Assembly (NCBI RefSeq): GCF_000002425.4 | Contig: NC_037253.1 | Location: 9,463,310-9,527,309 of the forward strand | Direction of reading: 5' to 3' | DNA from: Physcomitrium patens | Lineage: Eukaryota > Streptophyta > Bryopsida > Funariales > Funariaceae | Length of the DNA: 64,000 nucleotides | Shown: piece by piece, positions 59,993 to 64,000 of the stretch | Layout of the letters: the number at the start of each line of letters is the position of its first letter | Numbering within the stretch: the stretch's first letter is position 1 | Program-made: the position numbers and the translations under genes | Notes under the pieces: model-generated | What the model saw: only the letters and a program-made list of their open reading frames with translations | Database searches by the model: none | What the model was told of the DNA's origin: nothing

Positions 59993-60679
59993 TCTACTCC
60001 CTTTGAACTTACACATCTTTTGGTATGTGCCAAATGAACCATATGTCATGATTGGCATCACAGTATCTCTTCATTTTTTGTATCAAATCCTTCATTACTA
60101 TTTTTACCATCCATTACAAAATAATTATCTTCTTTAAAAATATTAATATCATTAGCATGATTCTCTACATTGATTTTTTTATCTCGTCTTTTGAAAATCT
60201 TTATGTGCTTTCAATAATAGATATCTCCAATCTTGTATCATCCAATTCCCTTAATGAATATATAGTATTATTATAAACCATTACTACCACACATGGTTTA
60301 AACCAATGTTTTGAAAACTTTTGCAAAACACTATGTTGGTTATCCAGACTACTGTCATAAATAAATATCCAATCATCTTATTCAATTGCTCTAGGCCACA
60401 ATTGATGTTGCTTATGAAATCAAGTCTTATTTTCTAATCTTATCTTTTGTAATCTTTCTAATGCTAGTTCTACATCTTCCAATCTTTGTTCAAATTACTA
60501 AATTCTTATAGCCAACAATTCCTCTCTTGTCAATCCATCTTCTCATGGTAACATACTCCAAATTGGCACATGTACTTTAATTGGCATAATTGATTTATGA
60601 CCTGTCTAAATTCCACTGGTATATATCTTGTCAGTGAACTATGTATTGTTTGATCAATCCAAAATGTATAAGGCAAAAA

Positions 60680-61494
60680 TCAAGGCCATTCTCTCATTCT
60701 TCTATTGCAAGCTTTAACCAATGCTTTTACAATTGATGGATGTCCATGTTCATTCTTTGTATTTTCCTCTAGATTATAAGCAATAGTCAATGATAATTTA
60801 ATTCTATATCTCTTAAAGAATTCACCAGTTTTATGGGCATCCAATTCTTGATGATCTGCAGTGATCTTTCTCATACATCCATAGCAACAAATAACATCCT
60901 CAAGTAAAAATTTACAAATTCGATTTTTGGACTTTGTTCTTAGTGCCAAACCTTTTATTTGGTTTGATAATTTTTCACAAGCCAAAACTAAATATCATAT
61001 TTGCTATAGTTTCATCAACATAATAATCAAATCTATAACTTATTTAATATGAATAGCTAAATAATATATCAAATATAAATAATCTTGATATTAATATTTG
61101 AATACATCTAAAAAGTTACAAAAGATTCTATAAATGAAGCTATATCTTGATACATATTCTTCTAACAATATCATTCTTTCAATTTAGCAAAAATAGTCCA
61201 AATTCTTCTATGACCTGCCTTTAGATTATCATGAAATTTCATAAGTAGTCTATATTGATCTTTCTTGGTACCTACTACTCATCGTGGCATCCCAATATTT
61301 GATTTTGGCCTCTTCCATATAAATCTTCCTTGTAATACAAACCTATATGCCTTTTTTCTAAGTTGTTTAAATTTTTCAACCAACCAATTAGCATACTTGC
61401 TTAATATATTTAAATAATTTTTAATATCCAATAACACTTTTTCATAATTTTTTTTATGAAATAGCTTATCTTCCTTGTTCAATTGTGAAACCAA
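60680..61494 (-). pseudogene. Gypsy integrase relic of element E
   Basis: The N-terminal zinc-domain side (YRFVLQGRFIWKRPKSN) is in 61279-61494. The core with DVICCYGCMRKITADHQEL and ending in NRRMREWP is in 60680-60985. At least one break separates the two parts. Retroviral-type integrase inserts element DNA into the genome. Confidence 0.75.
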
Positions 61495-61558
61495 ATAATT
61501 TTTTTTTACCTACATCATCAATATTCTCAATCATCTCATCTTTTCTATCATATATTGC

Positions 61559-61972
61559 TTAAGAAAATATATCTCCTATCAAATTGTCTTTCCTCATAAC
61601 ATGCCTAAATTTTAGATTTAATGACTTAATATAAGCAATCCATCTCAACATCACAATATGTGGTATTGTACAATTAGTAATTATTCCAAATAAAGGCAAA
61701 TAATCTATTTCAATTACTACCATTATTTCAATCAAATAATCTTTTTTAGCTTTCATAGCTAAAATAATTCCTCATAATTCTTTTTTTACTTGTGAATATG
61801 AACATTGATCAAAACTTAAAATCTTAGCTCCAAATTTCACTATAAATCTATGTCCATTCAAATCATCTTGATCAATAGTCCATCCAATGGCAATCAAACT
61901 AGTATCCACTGTAAGAATCAATGGTCCATTGTACTTATAATCAATTTTTTTCAATACTAGAGATAATGTCAA
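61559..61972 (-). pseudogene. Gypsy RNase H relic of element E
   Basis: Two adjoining open segments: LILTVDTSLIAIGWTIDQDD (first catalytic Asp) to SYSQVKKEL, and KKDYLIEIMVVIEIDYLPLF to MRKDNLIGDIFS. One short break lies between them near 61757-61771. The motifs fit the RNase H domain following Gypsy RT. Confidence 0.75.
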
Positions 61973-61996
61973 TAATTTCTTTAATTTTTATAATGC

Positions 61997-62000
<4 letters not shown>

Positions 62001-62035
<35 letters not shown>
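62001..62035. repeat. (TA)n microsatellite
   Basis: About 17 TA units inside element E, between RNase H and reverse transcriptase. Confidence 0.9.
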
Positions 62036-62039
<4 letters not shown>

Positions 62040-62377
62040 ATTAGTCTTTGTATAATAATTCATATAATGGATCTACTATATAAATATAATAAAGAATCTA
62101 AATATGATAAAATATACATGTACCTAAAAACCTATAAATATCTATTAAAGAACTACAATCTTCTTTCATTCTCCAAATTGCAATAATTTTGATAAGATCT
62201 AATTTTCTTCCATAAAATCTATATAAATATCCAATAATTATGATCTTTTGTATTTTAAATGTAGATTTTTCACCTGATAATGTAACATGAATTTTTTTAA
62301 GCTAAGTTAATATTTTTTTTATAATCTTATATATAATCAACAATATACTTGCAACATCCCCTCTTAAAAAAGTTTCA

Positions 62378-62728
62378 TCATTGTCTTTTTTTGTATCCCT
62401 TAATAGGAACATCACCTAAAAAAAGTATAGTCTTTTCAAGAATAAAATCCCTCAACACCTTGTTCTTCTTTTTCATCATATGTGCAATTGAGTTGATTGC
62501 GCTTTGAAAAAGAGTACACATTCTAACTAGCCTAAGTGGTATTCTCATTTTTGTAATATCTCTACTTTCTTCTCCAAGTTGAAATTGATCATAGCTCAAA
62601 TACAAATCATCGATTGAATAGATTGCCCTTTCTACAAATACTTCAGCAAATTCATCTACTATTGATCCTATTGAAGAAACACAATAAACAAGACACAAGT
62701 AAGTAGAAATCAGCAAGGTTAGACACAA
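62378..62728 (-). pseudogene. Gypsy RT fragment fused to the Copia LTR end
   Basis: An open frame of 116 codons. The first ~20 residues come from the element C LTR and the rest from Gypsy reverse transcriptase (VDEFAEVFVERAIYSIDDLY, then LVRMCTLFQSAINS). The catalytic block reads FLGDVPIKGY, with the first Asp of the DD pair replaced by Gly. The junction is at 62668/62669. Confidence 0.8.
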
Positions 62729-63037
62729 GAGAAGTGTGGAATGAGATACCTTTCACTTCCAACACCCTTTACTTATAGGTAGAGGTTACATCCATTTTGG
62801 CTAGTATTCATCTTACTTTCATCCAACTAAACCCTAGAATCCTCTTAACCTAGCCGCCACTTTAAACTCTAGCTGCCACCTATAATCTTAGCCTCCACTT
62901 ATAACCTTAGCCACTACTTAAAACCCTAGCCGCCACCTTGATAACTTTTCTTCATCCTTTTGCTGTCCTTTGACTATTAGCAATTTATCTAAAATAATAT
63001 CTTTTATCTTCTAACTTATCCTCCAATTACTTTAACA
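62669..63037 (-). repeat. 3' LTR of element C (369 bp) with internal minisatellite
   Basis: The minus strand starts TGTTAAAGTAATTGG and ends GTTTCTTCAATA. Positions 62846-62939 hold about five ~19-bp units of the type TAGCCGCCACTTATAACCT. Confidence 0.85.
62846..62939. repeat. ~19-bp minisatellite in the element C LTR
   Basis: About five diverged tandem units, each with CTAGCCGCCAC or a close variant followed by TTATAACC-like sequence. The array is absent from the element B LTR. Confidence 0.8.
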
Positions 63038-63049
63038 CTCCCACTTTGC

Positions 63050-64000
63050 TATTGGTCTAAGGCTAATAAACCTAATTCCTTTGTTAATTTATAATTTCTA
63101 TCCATCACCAATACTTTTGTGAGTAAATGAGCAAACATGTCTTCTGTTGCACAATATTTCATGTCAATTACTCCCATCTCAATCTTCTCCCATATGAAGT
63201 GATGTTGAATGTCAATGTGCTTTGTTCTTCAATGATGCTTTGGATTCTTGGCAAAAGCAAGGCATCCTTGATTGTCACATTTCATTGGAGTTGCTTCCAA
63301 TTGCACAAGTCCAATATCTTCTAAAACTTGTCTTAGCCATATTGTCTCGATTGCACCATGACTTGTTGCCATATATTCCGCCTCCATTGTAGACCTTGCA
63401 ATTATTGGTTGTTTCTTACAATTCCATGAAATTGTTCCTACTCCAACAAAGAATACATATCCCATTGTTAATCTTCTATCATTTGCATCTCCAATCCAAT
63501 CCGCATCACAATATCCATGCAATGTAATACTATCACCTCCAAGACACAATTTGAAGTTCAAAATACCTTTTAAGTACCTCAAGATCCTGTTAATGGTTGT
63601 CCAATGAATTGGTCCAGCCTTTGATATGTGTTGACTCACAACACTCATTGCATATGTAAGATCCACCCTTGTACCAACCATTGCATATATAAGTGAGCCT
63701 ACTGCTGCCTTGTATGGAACATCTTTCATTTCTTCTTCAACTTCAGTAAATTCCTCATCCGTGAGCTTCATCAACTTCAAATTTGCCTCAAAAGGTGTTC
63801 CAATAGACTTGCACTCCTCCATGTTGAACCATTTCAACACTTCTTCAATGTACTTCTTTTGGCTCAATATAATGATCTTCTTAGCTCGATCTCTCACAAA
63901 TTCTATTCTTAAGCAATACTGGAGCTCTCCCAGATCACTCATTTCAAATTCTTTTGTTAACTTTGCCTTCAACCAATCCATCTTTTTCAAAGTATTGATC
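63050..64000 (-). pseudogene. Element C Copia pol, RT end plus RNase H, one premature stop
   Basis: The frame is open from the window edge to TGA at 63229-63231. It holds FEMSDLGELQYCLRIEF, the RT connection block AAVGSLIYAMVGTRVDL, RNase H with intact YCDADWIGD, SWNCKKQPIIARSTMEAEYM and CDNQGCLAFAKNPKHH. Related elements continue from here with Ser-Arg-Thr-Lys-His; in C the Ser codon is TGA. The same frame then continues to a normal stop near 63050, just before the polypurine tract. The RT catalytic motif lies beyond the window. Confidence 0.88.

Larger units (their letters stand above)
58647..62668 (-). mobile_element. Gypsy element E (minus strand), 5' part displaced by element C
   Basis: On the minus strand the order is reverse transcriptase (62378-62668), RNase H (61559-61972), integrase (60680-61494), a purine tract AAAGGGAGTAGA, then the 3' LTR starting TGTCATATTG at 59992. 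This is the Gypsy order. Its right edge is the element C insertion, so the remainder lies past the window. Its 3' LTR abuts the RNase H region of element F, suggesting E inserted into F. Confidence 0.8.
62669..64000 (-). mobile_element. Element C: Copia retrotransposon (minus strand, runs past window end)
   Basis: A 3' LTR (62669-63037) is preceded on the minus strand by the purine tract AAAGTGGGAG and by the end of a Copia pol gene. It belongs to the same lineage as element B: shared LTR end CTTCAATA, shared polypurine tract and closely similar RNase H. It interrupts the Gypsy RT of element E. It looks younger than A and B, since its pol stays open for 253 codons. Confidence 0.88.

Overview
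This is eukaryotic nuclear DNA, almost certainly from a land plant. Four intron-bearing or plant-type housekeeping genes sit in moderately GC-rich islands. They are separated by very AT-rich DNA packed with decayed Copia and Gypsy LTR retrotransposons, microsatellites and homopolymer runs. Compact genes with short introns in an AT-rich, retrotransposon-filled background suggest a bryophyte, perhaps a moss; that is an inference and I cannot name the species.

Layout. 1-261: terminal exon of an unidentified gene. 2239-4410 (-): intronless ABCF-type ATPase, close to plant ABCF4/GCN4. 4995-5312 (-): doubtful small ORF. 6109-9905 (+): ten-exon TruA-family tRNA pseudouridine synthase. 13880-16786 (-): nine-exon RWD + IMPACT (YIH1-like) protein. 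21728-25568 (-): five-exon secreted GH31 alpha-glucosidase/alpha-xylosidase. Between these genes lie AT-rich intergenic stretches (about 10.9-13.0, 17.8-21.1 and 26.8-30.1 kb) with no recognisable genes. 30.1-33.3 kb is more GC-rich, probably host DNA, with one or two weak ORFs and a strong G-quadruplex motif.

From 33.3 kb to the end the window is a nested retrotransposon cluster. Element A (Copia, 161-bp LTRs, 33342-46103) contains a ~1.2-kb AT-rich insertion, element B (a Copia with 303-bp LTRs, 39746-44203, which has lost its reverse transcriptase) and a solo Gypsy-type LTR (44211-45534). About 1.4 kb of probable host DNA follows. Next come relics of one Gypsy family in both orientations: minus-strand gag plus LTR at 51.9-54.8 kb, plus-strand pol at 54.8-58.65 kb, and minus-strand pol plus 3' LTR at 58.65-62.67 kb. 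A younger Copia (element C, minus strand, 62669 to past the window end) has inserted into the last of these.

Three neighbouring genes act in translation: an ABCF ATPase, a tRNA pseudouridine synthase and an IMPACT/YIH1 homologue (a GCN1-GCN2 regulator in other eukaryotes). Their clustering is noteworthy but may be chance. I found no new defence, mobile or biosynthetic system; the notable features are the nested transposon structure and a few gene-structure oddities.
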